This document shows, in pieces, positions 24,060 through 34,659 of a DNA stretch of 64,000 nucleotides. The DNA comes from Lindgomyces ingoldianus (Eukaryota > Ascomycota > Dothideomycetes > Pleosporales > Lindgomycetaceae), in assembly GCF_010093535.1 (NCBI RefSeq), contig NW_022985162.1, forward strand, positions 3,432,350-3,496,349, in the 5' to 3' direction. Each line of letters starts with the position of its first letter. Positions within the stretch are counted from its first letter, which is position 1. The position numbers and the translations under genes are program-made. A model generated the notes under the pieces. That model was not told the origin of the DNA and did not search any database. It saw only the letters and a list, made by a program, of their open reading frames with translations.

Positions 24060-24861
24060 ACAGTACATAAGCTTTATCTTTTTATAATGTGTATTTTTTT
24101 TATATAGTAATTAAGTATGTTTTTATAGAGCAGAAGTCTTCTTTTACGCCTAGTTTAATAACTCCTCTGTATAAGAGGAGTATAATGTTAGTGTAAACAG
24201 CAATAAATTAGCTTTAGAAGCTATTATATTTAAATAATTATTTATACAATGTAGAAATTTAAAAATCTAAAATCTTTTTATAGAGTGCTAAGAACACCTG
24301 TGCAAATATTATAAATCTGCTAATATTTGCTAATACGCGCTAATATTAATTAGTAACAATATTAATTAATCTAATTAGCACATATTGAAATTGAAAACCA
24401 CGCTAGTCTAACGTGGTTTAAGAGCAGGTTGCCTGTACAAACTAGAAGCCGAGTATTATAAAAGATAACATGAAAGAGTTAGAGTAACTAAACAGCGCTA
24501 GATTAGAATATAGGTTACTTGTAGTAGACACTCTAGTTGTAAGTTAGTTCTTTTTATAAGCAGCTCTTTACACTATTTAACTAGTAATTAATTATAACTT
24601 TATAAATAGATAGCGTATTTTCTAAGCAAGCAGTCTATATAAGTAAATAGTCTACTTTAATAATATTTTAACACCTTGTAATTTAATTAATAATATATCT
24701 ACTAATTAACTTTTAAAATGCGAATAATAAAAGTTAATAATTTAGCTTTTTAAGTAATTTAAAAATGTTAAATTATAAGCCTTTAAGATACTATAGTAAT
24801 CTATAGATTTTTTAAAACTACACTTTGTTTAAGTTATAGTAATGCACTTTTATAACATAGC
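24060..24861. other. AT-rich degraded sequence
   Basis: No frames. The near-palindrome ACCACGCTAGTCTAACGTGGT (24399-24419) is the most structured part and resembles a motif at about 13520-13545, so an unclassified element end may be present. Confidence 0.35.
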
Positions 24862-25038
24862 TGTCGCGTATACTACAAGCCTTCGGTGGGGCTCGGAGCC
24901 TAGGACGCGGCTCGGGATCTAGAGATAGTATGTTCTAAAGCTTAGTGTATATAAGAAGAGCCTTTAACTCTCTTAGATAGCAGAGTTACTTTATCTAATC
25001 TTCTAAACAGCTATTGCTAAGCTATTTTATCCTGTATA
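24862..25038 (+). repeat. Solo LTR, 177-bp family, copy 1 (RIP-mutated)
   Basis: TGTCGCGTAT to CCTGTATA with TSD ATAGC on both sides. It contains the core promoter TGTATATAAGAAGAGCC. Compared with copy 2 it carries C to T changes. Confidence 0.8.
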
Positions 25039-25209
25039 ATAGCTGTATAGCTAGGTAATAAAAATTAATTAATTTAAAAAAAAATTAGATATTATAAAGT
25101 ATATACTTAATATAAATTAATAAATAAATTTTTTTACGTTAGGTTGTAAAAGCTATAGTTAATAAATTATATAGCTATTATAGTCTTAGCTATATTAGTA
25201 TAAATCTAA

Positions 25210-25386
25210 TGTCGCGTATGCTAAGAGCCTTAGCTAGGGCTCGGAGCCTGGGGCGCGGCTCTGGATCTGGAGATAGTATGTTCCGAAGCTCGGTGTATAT
25301 AAGGAGAGCCTTCAACTCTCTTAGATAGCAGAGTCACTTCATCCGATCCTCTAAACAGCTACTGCTAGGCTATTTTATCCTCTACA
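25210..25386 (+). repeat. Solo LTR, 177-bp family, copy 2
   Basis: Same length and orientation as copy 1, and much less mutated. TGTCGCGTATG to CTCTACA with TATA box GTGTATATAAGGAGAGCC. Flanks TCTAA and CCTAA match a 5-bp TSD except for one C/T change. Confidence 0.8.
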
Positions 25387-25747
25387 CCTAACTATTAACT
25401 TTATTAAATATACTTTAATGCTTAAAATATTTATTAGAAGAAAAACTATAAAAGAGATTAATGTAAGAACTTTCCAACTATATAAAAGTAGTTTACACTT
25501 ATATATAACACTATTACTAGGAATTAAATTGATAACTTTAATAATAGAAAGTTTAAGATAGGCGTTACACTTACTTATAAAGTTATTATAGTATTTAACA
25601 AGTATAATAGTTTAAAATTAATCTAACTAGATAATTATAAATAGGCTTTAGTTATTTAATATGTTAATATGTTAAGTTACGCTATTTAACATTTAGGTAT
25701 TTTTAAAAGATAGTATTATTATTATTTCTAGTATAACTAGTTTTTAC

Positions 25748-25874
25748 TATAAGATTAAGATAGTTCTTATGTATAATAGATATATATACTATTCTACACG
25801 CAAATCAACTGTTAGTTGATTATTCGCATATTTTTAGTTGTAATAGTAGAGTAGTGTAGATCTCTATTCTTATA
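25748..25874 (+). repeat. Solo LTR, 127-bp family, copy 1 (RIP-mutated)
   Basis: RIP-altered form of the TGTAAGG to CCTTACA repeat seen at 28593, flanked by TSD TTTAC (25743-25747 and 25875-25879). It keeps the central TATATATACTATTCT promoter-like box and GTTAGTTGATTATTCGCA. Confidence 0.75.
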
Positions 25875-26559
25875 TTTACTATACAACTAGGTTATGCTAG
25901 TAAGTAAAAACAGGTAAATAATAAATTAAATTAGTGTATACCTAGTGTATAGTATCCTCTAATGTTTAATAGCTGTAAGAGTTATAATCTAGTATAATTT
26001 CTTAACTTTTATACTAAAAAAAGCCTATTATACTTTATATACTTTTACATCTATTTTCTTTACTTTAACTAATTATTGTAGCCTGTTTTCTACTATTAAA
26101 GAGTGTATATAGTTAACGTACTTCACGGGCGAGTTGCTTACACACCTAAGTTGCTTACTTTTACTAAGACTCTACTAAACTACTCTTTTTACACTAATGC
26201 ATTCCTAACAACACTACTTAGACGCGCTAAAAGAAGGTTAGATATAGCTTGTGCTCTAAGCTTTTAAATAAAACATAAAACTCTTAAAGAAACATACTAC
26301 AGCTATGTACAGAGTCTCTTAAAAGACAATAAATAACTGTAGCGCTAGATAACCTTTACAAGCTAATTCTACAGCTAACTTATAAAGGCTAGGCAATAAG
26401 AAGAAGCAGGTGATTATTAAGACTATACTTAAGCTATATGCGGAAGGATTTTCCTCTTTGATAGCATTTATAGCTAATATAGCTAATTCTTTACGCGCTA
26501 AGCATAATCTAGGCTATGTTAGCATAAACTAGCCTAGTATGTTTAAGAAGTGTTATCTA

Positions 26560-26849
26560 TGTAACGGCGCAGGCAAGACAATGGGTCCGAATGCGGTATG
26601 AATCCACTCAGAGGCATATGGGAGTGCGTGGGGACTCAGAGACCTGGGAATACCAATGACACCTATAGGCCTTGTACGTAGGATATCAGAAAACTACCGA
26701 GTTAGCTACGGGGGCGAGGTGCGACTAAATACATGAGGGAATAGGGGTAACTGCGGGGGACTGGGTCGAGTCATGGTCGGGGCCGATACAGGGACCCTTC
26801 GGATAGGATCCGAGCGACCCGAGATGGAACGATTCGTAGAATCGTTACA
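26560..26849 (+). repeat. Solo LTR, LTR-290 family (not RIP-mutated)
   Basis: 290 bp, TGTAACGGCGCAGGC to AATCGTTACA, flanked by TSD ATCTA (26555-26559 and 26850-26854). It is GC-rich inside an AT-rich element and shows little CpA loss, so it seems younger than its host. A second copy is at 54132. Confidence 0.9.
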
Positions 26850-27092
26850 ATCTAGACCTTAAAGTAATATTTAAGCGTAGTATAACTATAAAAGAGCTCT
26901 CTGTAAAGGTCCTAGAGTAATTTAGAGCAGGTTTAGCCTTATAGAGAATATTAAAGCTAAGTATAGCATCTAGAATAATAACACATACAACTTTAGCAAA
27001 ATAGGCTTTATTATAGGCTAAATATCTATTAACTATACTTGCGCTTAAAACTTTACTTTAAGCTTTAAATAACACTTTACAAACATACTAGG

Positions 27093-27383
27093 TGTTAGAT
27101 TAACGCACTGTTTCTAGGCTTCCTGAGATGAATGATGGGTTTGGATGTTATGTATGGGATGATTGATTGATTCTATTGATTTATCGATCCTTTTTCTGCT
27201 CTACTCGTGTTGCTCGGCTTTTGTTTTTCCGATCCGAGTCCCTCGCGCACTAGCCCTATGCGCGACCAGCTTGCAACATGCTGCAAAATGCAGCAACATA
27301 CTGTTCGAGCTTATTGCTCGTACTATGTAGCAGCTTTCGTCAAACGTTCCTCCTGTCTTAACAGTAGGTGCGCATATCTGACA
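27093..27383 (-). repeat. Solo LTR of the Copia family (short tract)
   Basis: Inverted relative to the full element, 291 bp, TSD CTAGG (27088-27092 and 27384-27388). The internal TGCTGCAAAA tract is contracted to about one unit. Confidence 0.9.
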
Positions 27384-27627
27384 CTAGGCTAGTTTATGCT
27401 AATATAGCCTAGATTATGCTTAGCGCGTAAAGAATTAGCTATATTAGCTACAAATGCTATCTAAAGGGAAAATCCTTGCGCATATAGCTTAAGTATAGTC
27501 TTAACAATTACTTGCTCCTTCTTATTACCTAGCCTTTATAAGTTAGCTGTAAAATTAGCTTATAAAGGTTGTCTAGTGCTATAGTTATTTATTGTCTTTT
27601 AAAAGACTTTATATATAGCTGTAGCAT

Positions 27628-27923
27628 TGTCAAATTGAAGCACTGTTTCTAGGCTTCCTAAGATGAATGATGGGTTTGGATATGATGTATGGGATGATGA
27701 TTGATTGTATTAATTAATTGATTTTTTTTTTTTTGTCTGCTCTGCTCGTGTTGCTCGGCTTTGTTTTTCCGGTCCGAGTCCCTCGCGCACTAGCTCTATG
27801 CGCGACCAGCTTGCAACATGCTGCAATTTGCAGCAACATACTGTTCGAGCTTATTGCTTGTACTATGTAGCAGCTTTCGCCCAGCGTTTCTCCTGTCTTG
27901 ACAGTAGGTGCGCATATCTGACA
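27628..27923 (-). repeat. Solo LTR of the Copia family
   Basis: Inverted, 296 bp, TSD AGCAT (27623-27627 and 27924-27928). The internal tract is short, and a poly-T run lies near 27722. Confidence 0.9.
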
Positions 27924-28175
27924 AGCATATTTCTTTAAAAGTTTTATGTTTTATTTAAAAGCTTAGAGTGTAAGCTGTATCTAACATTCTTTTAGCGCAT
28001 CTAAGTAGTGTTGTTAGGAATGCATTAGTGTAGGAAGAGTAGTTTAGTAGGGTCTTAGCAAAAGTAAGCAACTTAGGTGTGTAAGCAACTCGCCTGTAAA
28101 GTACGTTATTAGGTAACAAAGTTAATTTATATATTTATTAACTATATAACTAAAGTTAAGTTTTTACTAGCTTAC

Positions 28176-28302
28176 TGTAAGGCTAAGATAGCGCTTACGT
28201 ACAATAGGTATATATACTATTCTGTACGTCGATTAACTGTTGGTTAATTATTCGCATCTGTTACTTGTATTAGCGCAGCGGTACAGAGCTCTGTCCTTAC
28301 TT
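28176..28302 (+). repeat. 127-bp LTR family, copy 2 (damaged end)
   Basis: Starts TGTAAGGCTAAGATAGCGC and ends near TGTCCTTAC. The final CA and a TSD are not found, so the 3' end is altered. Confidence 0.65.
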
Positions 28303-28429
28303 AATAATTAACTAACAGCGGGGTATAGTTAGTGTTTAATCTACCTTAGTTAGCTTAGCTAGTTTTTAAACTAAAACATAAAGCAGTCTCCTCTAGCGCT
28401 ATGTTGTTGCTGCTAAAATATCTAGTGTA

Positions 28430-28592
28430 TATAGCTTAGCTAGCGTAGGCTACTAAGTGTAGTTGCCTATCCTGCGCCCTAGGCTGCAAGTGGTTGGCCT
28501 CTAGCCAGTAACTAAGTCGTGTACATGGCGCCTCTAAGCTGCGGGTAGGCTATGTGACGCCTGGGACATGCGTCTGCTAAGAAGGGGAATAA
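28430..28592. other. GC-rich patch in AT-rich block
   Basis: An island of near-normal composition (around GCGCCCTAGGCTGCAAGTGG and GGGTAGGCTATGTGACGCC) directly before an LTR. It is probably an un-RIPed piece of an unknown element. No frame. Confidence 0.35.
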
Positions 28593-28718
28593 TGTAAGGC
28601 TAAGATGGCGCTTACGTGCGACAGGTATATATACTATTCTGTATGCAGATTAACTGTTGGTTGATTATTCGCACCTTTTAGTTGTATTAGCGCAGTTGTA
28701 TAGAGCTTCGTCCTTACA
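28593..28718 (+). repeat. 127-bp LTR family, copy 3
   Basis: 126 bp, TGTAAGGCTAAGATGGCGC to GTCCTTACA, with TATA-like GGTATATATACTATTCTG. No TSD found (flanks AATAA and CCTAT). Confidence 0.7.
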
Positions 28719-28843
28719 CCTATTACATAGCATATACACTACTGTTATGCTAAGAAATATCTAAGTAAGCTTTTAAAGTATAGAATTAGTTGTATTTAAC
28801 TTAAAAAGTGTAATTAGAAAGATTAATATGTAATTATAGATAC

Positions 28844-28995
28844 TGTAAGGCTAGGATGGCGCTTACGTGTAAGGCCGAGATGGTGCTTACGTGCGACGGG
28901 TATATATACTATTCTGTACGCAATAATTAACGTTAGTTGATTATTCGCACCTTTTTAGTTGTATTGGCGCAGTGGTACAGAGCTCTGTTCTTACA
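28844..28995 (+). repeat. 127-bp LTR family, copy 4, with internal duplication
   Basis: 152 bp with TSD GATAC on both sides. It is longer than its relatives because the first 24 bp (TGTAAGGCTAGGATGGCGCT and four more) are tandemly duplicated. Confidence 0.8.
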
Positions 28996-29640
28996 GATAC
29001 TAATACCTTTTTTAAACTAAAATAGACTATAGTAGCCTAGAATACTATATACTATTATAGAGAAAGGCTGTTAGAATAGCTTTATTAAGACTTACTAAGT
29101 TATTAAATAGCTTACTTAGCGTTATTAATAAAGCTTCTAACTAGCTTATTACAAGTGTTAACATAATAATATATTTAGTACTAGTTTAATTAAAGTAAGT
29201 TATAATACTATCAAAGGTTAATAAAGCTATGTTATACTATAAAGTATTAACAACTTATATAGTTATAAATAAAGTAGATTTAAGTTAGCTATTAAATAAT
29301 AAGATAGTAAAAAAAGAGCTAAAATAGCATTAAATAAGTTTCTATACTATTAAGTTACTAGCACTCTAGCTACTACTACTAATAAAGTTACTAAGTTAAA
29401 ACTTATATAATTTATAAAGTGAATATTAGAAATTTAATTTTTTTATTATTTAACTAATTAATATAGGTGTTATGAAGTAAAATGTAATTTAAGTACTAGA
29501 ATTTAATTAGAGTACACTTTTTACTTGTGTAGACTTCTTGCTTGTGAAATACGTTATTCTAGTAATCTATCTAGCAAACTATATTTATATAAGTAAGTAA
29601 AAAATAAAGTTAATGCATTTAATTGTGTAAAAATTGTAGT
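28996..29640. other. AT-rich degraded sequence with a fold-back end fragment
   Basis: No frame. At about 29535-29562 CTTGCTTGTGAAATACGTTA is a mutated right end of the fold-back family. The AT block ends at about 29640. Confidence 0.4.
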
Positions 29641-30059
29641 GTAAGTGTGCTAAGCGTTCCGCTGAGCCTCTAGGCGATATTTAAACTGTAACTAGTTTTT
29701 TCCAAGGCATAATAACGCGTCGCGAAAAGTTAGTGAGATGGGCCACTCGCTCATTTAGGCCACACGCTTGTAAACTAGGTTATTATATTAGTTAGGGTCT
29801 TGATCTTGAACATAGTCGACGATAAGATTCTCAAGTTTGGAACTGCAGGTGGGCCAATGGCACATCTACATTCGACGAGGGCAATAGTATTTGTGGCATC
29901 CAGGAGTCTTGTCCCACAGTCGAATGAGAGGGGGTCGACTAGGGCAAGGGTCGGTTGAACCGCTAGACAGGTTTCTTAATAACTAGTACTATGTGATAAA
30001 ACTGGACAGAGCTGGTGCGCAAGAACCCATATTCTGCATTTACCCCAAAGTACGAGGTA
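29641..30059. other. Start of the second gene island
   Basis: Normal-GC sequence upstream of the mutated dehydrogenase gene. Likely the old promoter region; no feature resolved. Confidence 0.35.
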
Positions 30060-31160
30060 ATGGAGGCGATTTGCCAGCAAAATACCTTGGGTACCATCCT
30101 CGTCACAGGAGGTAACGGCGTCGTTGGCTCGCGTGTGGTTGATGCCGTTCCGGCCGACTGCCGTCGAAACCAGCAATAGCAGCGCCCCGACGCGACATAT
30201 CGCATTTGCGATATCACGGACAGCAGCCAATTCAAGACGCTGCTGGACGAGACATAACCGGCGGCAATCATTCACACGGTATCTCCAGGGCCAGTCGCTC
30301 CCTCCAAGATACAGCACCACGCGAACTATTTGGCGACAAAGCAGATTCTAGAAGCCGCTCGACAGCATCATTCCATACGCGCTGTAGTCTATAAAAGCTC
30401 CGTCGAGGCAGTTGTGCTTGGACCTGGGTTCAACAGACAACCTCAGACGGAAGAAGAAGCAACATTGAATGGCCTCAAATCCGGAACAAGCGCTTACGCA
30501 AGGACCATAGGTACAGCGGACGCACTCGTTCTATAATTCAACACCGGCCTATCCCAGACGCATTTTGAGAACTGCGATGGCAACTACCAGGGTATGCTGC
30601 TTACTACATGTCTCCGAATCGGGGTTCTGTATGGCGAACGAGACGAGAAGACCACTGCCGAGATATTGAAGCTCGTCAATACATTTGGGGCCCGCGTCCA
30701 GATTGGCCCAAACAACGCTGTACACGATTGGGTATATACACAGAACGCTGCATTGGCCAATGTTCTAGCAGCAAAAGCCCTCCTTAGAGAGACCAGCCAA
30801 GCTATCGATCTTGGAATCAATGGCGAAGCGTTCTACATCACCGATGGAGGACCAATGCTATTCTGGGATTTTGTTCGAAAGATTCTGATCGAACCCGGAG
30901 ACTAAGTGTTGAAAGATCAGCCATCCACAAGAATTATCAAGGTTCCTTTTGGGGTTGTCCTGTTCTTTGCTGCAGTGGGAGAACGGACATATAATATCTT
31001 TACCTTTAGGAGAAAGACGCTGAAAATGAGTCCTCATCATCTCGACTTTACGAGAAAAGGCTATTGGTTTTCTATTGACAAGGCGAGGGTTCGGCTAGGG
31101 TATAAGCCAATCCGTGATACCGACGAAGGTATTCGCAGGAGTGTCACATGGTTTCGGTAA
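30060..31160 (+). pseudogene. 3-beta-HSD-like dehydrogenase, inactivated by in-frame stops
   Basis: A single frame of 367 codons from ATG 30060 to TAA 31158-31160. It contains four internal stops, at about 30177 (TAG), 30258 (TAA), 30534 (TAA) and 30903 (TAA). Most fit loss of a Gln codon by C to T change. Family features remain: TILVTGGNGVVGSRVV (NAD-binding), then KSSVEAV, AYARTIGTAD, NGEAFYITDGGPMLFWDF and a C-terminal RLGYKP. In the active-site YxxxK the Lys position is Ile (YARTI), so catalysis would be lost even without the stops. It is a distant relative of the intact gene at 8932, not a recent copy. A P450 follows at once, so an old dehydrogenase-P450 unit is likely. Confidence 0.85.
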
Positions 31161-31572
31161 ACGGTGGTCTAGAAGTGCAATTCAGACCGCATCTATGAGC
31201 TGTATGACCATGTCTGCCCTTATTTCTGACCCTCCAAACGACTTCTTGGGACCTGCAACCATCCCACGAGGCGAATCACGGCACGGGCCTTGTTTTACAA
31301 CGGAGCCCAAGACAAATAATGATCCTGGCAGCTATGCTATGATCCTGGCAGCTACGCTACATATATATTTCCAGGTTCGGGTTTCAGTAGCGCCTGACTG
31401 CATGGCGGCTAAAGCCTATTGCAGTGAGGCGTTGCTGCCAGGGACTTGGTATTTATGATTTGGGGGCTAAATTGGCACCGTAGCATCTAGCAACTTCGAG
31501 CGAAGGCCGAAGGCTCCTGTCATTTTCTTCTATTAATGGGATCCCACATCTCCGTAGTTCATCGGTTTCGAC

Positions 31573-33366
31573 ATGTTCCCCATCGCCCAATTTTGTCCCT
31601 TGACCACCCCTCAATCTTTCTTTGTAGTCTATCTTTTGCTTCTCTTATTCTTTGTGTCATTTGTGCAGAAACCATGGTCAACATTCGACCGGCATAAGAG
31701 AAACCATGTCCTGTCAAAGATACCCGGTCCCAAAATGGCATCATTCACTCGGGTGTGGATCCTGAAGAACGTCTACAGCTACAGTCTAGCAGAAAAATGC
31801 GCAGAAACCGCGAGGACTTATGGTAGAATCCAGACTACTTTAACGCTAAATGATTATTGTGCTTACCACTTACCGACAGGGAGCGTTGTCCGAATAGGGC
31901 CCAATCACGTCCTTATTAGTGATCCTGCGGACATCCGAAAAGTTCTAGCTGTAGGTTCAAGCTACACACGGGGGCCTTGGTTCGATGCACTTCGATTGCA
32001 TCATGATGAGACGAACATAGTCTGCGAGAGGGACCCTGAAAGACATCAACGGAAGCGGAATATCTACAGCGCCGCGGTATGGTTTCACCACCTTGACTTG
32101 ACAGGACGTCTATGTTCCCAGCTAACAATTGCCTTAGCTGTTGGGAAAGGGCATGCAAAAATTTGAGTCCACCATCGATGAGCATGTCCGGACTTGGATG
32201 GAGCAAATCCATGAACAACACATACCTAACAGCAAAGTTGCGTGCGACATTATAACAAGCTTCAGGTATCTAGCTGTCGATGCGGTCTCTCATCTTATTC
32301 TTGGAACCCCTTTCGGGAGCCTCAAGGCCAAGACAGACGTGCATAAATTCATTGAAGTTTTCAACGCCGGGACTAGGGTGCAGACTTGTCTTTCTGTGAT
32401 ACCGGAGTTGAAGAGTCTATTAGTCATGCTCTCCCATATCCCGGTACTAGGCGGGTTTCTTGCTCCGGTACCTGGTGATGGAACACCAATTGGCACGGTA
32501 CTTGCTGTTAGCACCGGAAATCGTATACTAGTAAGCCCATGCTGATGTATTTCAAGGCCATTCAGGATCCTGTCAAAGAGCGATTCGCCAAACGTGGACC
32601 GAGGGTCGAAATGCTTGACTCATTTATAGAGCGTGGGTTAGTGGAGCAGGAGGCGATTGGAGATTTACTGCTTATTTTGTTTGTATAACTTCCTTGACTG
32701 CGGCCTACTCTAACATCCAGCAGGAGTGCAGGTGTGGAGACTACCACCAACGCCCTTGGAGCAATCATTTATCTCATAGTCTCGACTCCAGGGGTCCAAT
32801 TGAAACTCCAAAAAGAGATCAAGAGCCTCGCCCTTTCGGATGACGCTTTCCCCGCTAGGGAATCGACTATTAAACGGGCACCCTACTTCCGGGCTTGCGT
32901 ATCTGAGGGTTTGCGCTTGTACCCACCCTCGTTCCAGCTCCGGGAAAGAATGGCACCACCTTCGGGCGACACACTGGGCGGTTACTTCATTCCTGGAGGT
33001 ACCTTCATTGGCATCAACTCCAAAGCTGCTCAGCTTAACGATGTCTTTGGTAAAGACGTCGAGGTCTTTCGTCCAGAAAGGTGGCTGGCAAGCGATTCAG
33101 AGCGAACTACGTCCATGAAACGGAACTTGGAACTCGTATGGAATCATGGAAGCACAAAATGCTTGGGCATGAACATTGCGACAATGGAGCTTACCAAGTG
33201 CATTTTCGAGGTAAGTTATTTAGGGTAGAAGAGCAAATTATTCGCTAACTTCTTAAAGCTTTTTAGAAATTTCTGGGTAGAACTTGATAAACACTGTAAA
33301 CCACATAATATCGAGATGTTACCGCGTAAGCTTTTGATACAATTATCTAATATTGCATATAGGTAA
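31573..33366 (+). pseudogene. Cytochrome P450, frameshifted
   Basis: Hydrophobic N-terminus (FFVVYLLLLLFFVSFV), then proline-rich IPGPK. Introns by eye: 31823-31879, 32077-32137, one ending near 32725, and 33211-33258. Conserved pieces in order: SVVRIGPNHVLISDP, KGMQKFESTIDEHV, I-helix AGVETTTNAL (about 32728), E-G-L-R in the K-helix (SEGLRLYPPS), FRPERW, and haem loop NHGSTKCLGMNIA. Near 32531 the frame must shift to join RILV to the next block. The junction before AGVETTT also does not splice in frame, and the C-terminal exon stops early after LFRNFWVELDKHC. The haem loop has WN where FG is usual. Together these point to a non-functional gene. The class resembles fungal pisatin-demethylase-type P450s (weak). 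Confidence 0.75.
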
Positions 33367-33979
33367 ACTTTTCTTAGTTAGTAGCTATATAGTTTTGTAA
33401 CGTTTAGGTAGAATCTTTTTTAAAGCTTAGTTGGTGCAGCGTGTCACGGTCGGCATGCTCAAGCTACAAGCAAGAGGTGGTGTAACTCAACTAGATTAAA
33501 CTAAGGAGCAGAGGAGCTGCTCTGCGAGTTTAAATATACATGTGTGCCCCCTGCCAAGGCGCTACTCGCAGCACTAGCGTGCTACTCGTTGCGCAAGCGA
33601 GGGAGCTGATGCCGCAGAGCATGTGAGGCGGTACACGCCGTCACACAGCGGAAGTATGCTGTTGTATTGTTTTGTTGTGTTGATGATAGAGCCTAACGAA
33701 GAGGATGCAACAACTTAGTCCTACTACTAATACCTTGCTTTAAGAATACTAGTTAACTAACTACACTAAAAGTTCGCTTGATTTCTTACCTAGCCAACTT
33801 TACTATCTATTAACAACACTTTGCTAGCAATTGTAGTTATAAAGCTTATTCTATAATAAATTAATCATCTATTTTATTAATTTTAGCTAGTTTACATATA
33901 CTTAGAAAAGTATTCTCTGTAGATTCATTAGATAAAAATCTATAAAACATTTTACAAGTAGTCTATTTAAGTAAATAGT
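33367..33979. other. AT-rich with possible LTR remnant
   Basis: 33442-33712 starts TGTCACGGTCGGC, ends GGATGCAACA and is GC-rich, like a solo LTR, but no TSD was found. The rest is AT-rich with no frame. Confidence 0.4.
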
Positions 33980-34571
33980 TGTTACGGTCTACGGTTGGAC
34001 CAGCGTAACTCCACCCAGGATGCTCCACAATATGGTACGGTTGGAGCGGGACTCGCTTACAGACCGAGCGGAGGACGCGGAGGTAGCACGGCTACCCAAG
34101 ATCATGGAAGAATGCGTTGTCCAATAGGAGGATAGGACGCGAATCCCACAAGTTTAGGAGAGCTTAGCAAGCCCTGCTTAGCAGACTTATGTAGGCTTAT
34201 CTAGCTCGCCTTAGCGTCCCCTACATATGTATATAGTTCCTACATTAAACAACTTTTAGAAGGTGTGTTTAATGTTTAGTTTATTCTCTACATAGACTAA
34301 GTAGCATTTAGCTTTTTAAAAAGCTATAATACTATTTATATATCTTACACTATATATACCTCTAACTTTATCTAACAGGACTGTTTAACTCTAGCCTCTC
34401 TACTACTGCATATAGGGCAAACTATAATTTAGTCACTCTTCTTCCCTCTATTAGCCTAATAGCCTGTACGTAGGACTGTACACCCTACTAGATTAGCCCC
34501 TACTACCTGTCCTACTTCCCCCCTAGGAACATTATAAGACCTAAGTGCTTTCTAAAGTAAAAATTATAATA
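33980..34571 (+). repeat. Gypsy 5' LTR
   Basis: 592 bp beginning TGTTACGGTCTACGG. Its outer ~200 bases are GC-rich and nearly unmutated; the inner part is RIP-mutated (end TGTAACA has become TATAATA). Confidence 0.9.
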
Positions 34572-34659
34572 TTAAATACTACCCCTTTAAAAAGTATAGC
34601 AACCTCTTAACATAATTTAGATTCTAATATAGCCCACGCTGCGCTATCTAGATCCACAG

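Larger units (their letters stand above)
26116..28106. mobile_element. Fold-back element 2, pogo/Fot1-derived (three LTR insertions)
   Basis: Second copy of the element at 15559, with the same ACGTACTTCAC ends next to TA and the same inverted arms (left about 26116-26554, right about 27064-28106 once insertions are removed). The arms again encode the N-terminal half of a Fot1-like transposase. It is interrupted by three solo LTRs at 26560, 27093 and 27628, each with its own exact TSD, so the insertion order is readable. Confidence 0.7.

Noticed and set aside
23758..24107. Three overlapping plus-strand frames with CCKMLQHAAKCC-like repeats
   Set aside because: They are translations of the TGCTGCAAAA tract inside a solo LTR; the Cys pattern is an artefact of the repeat.
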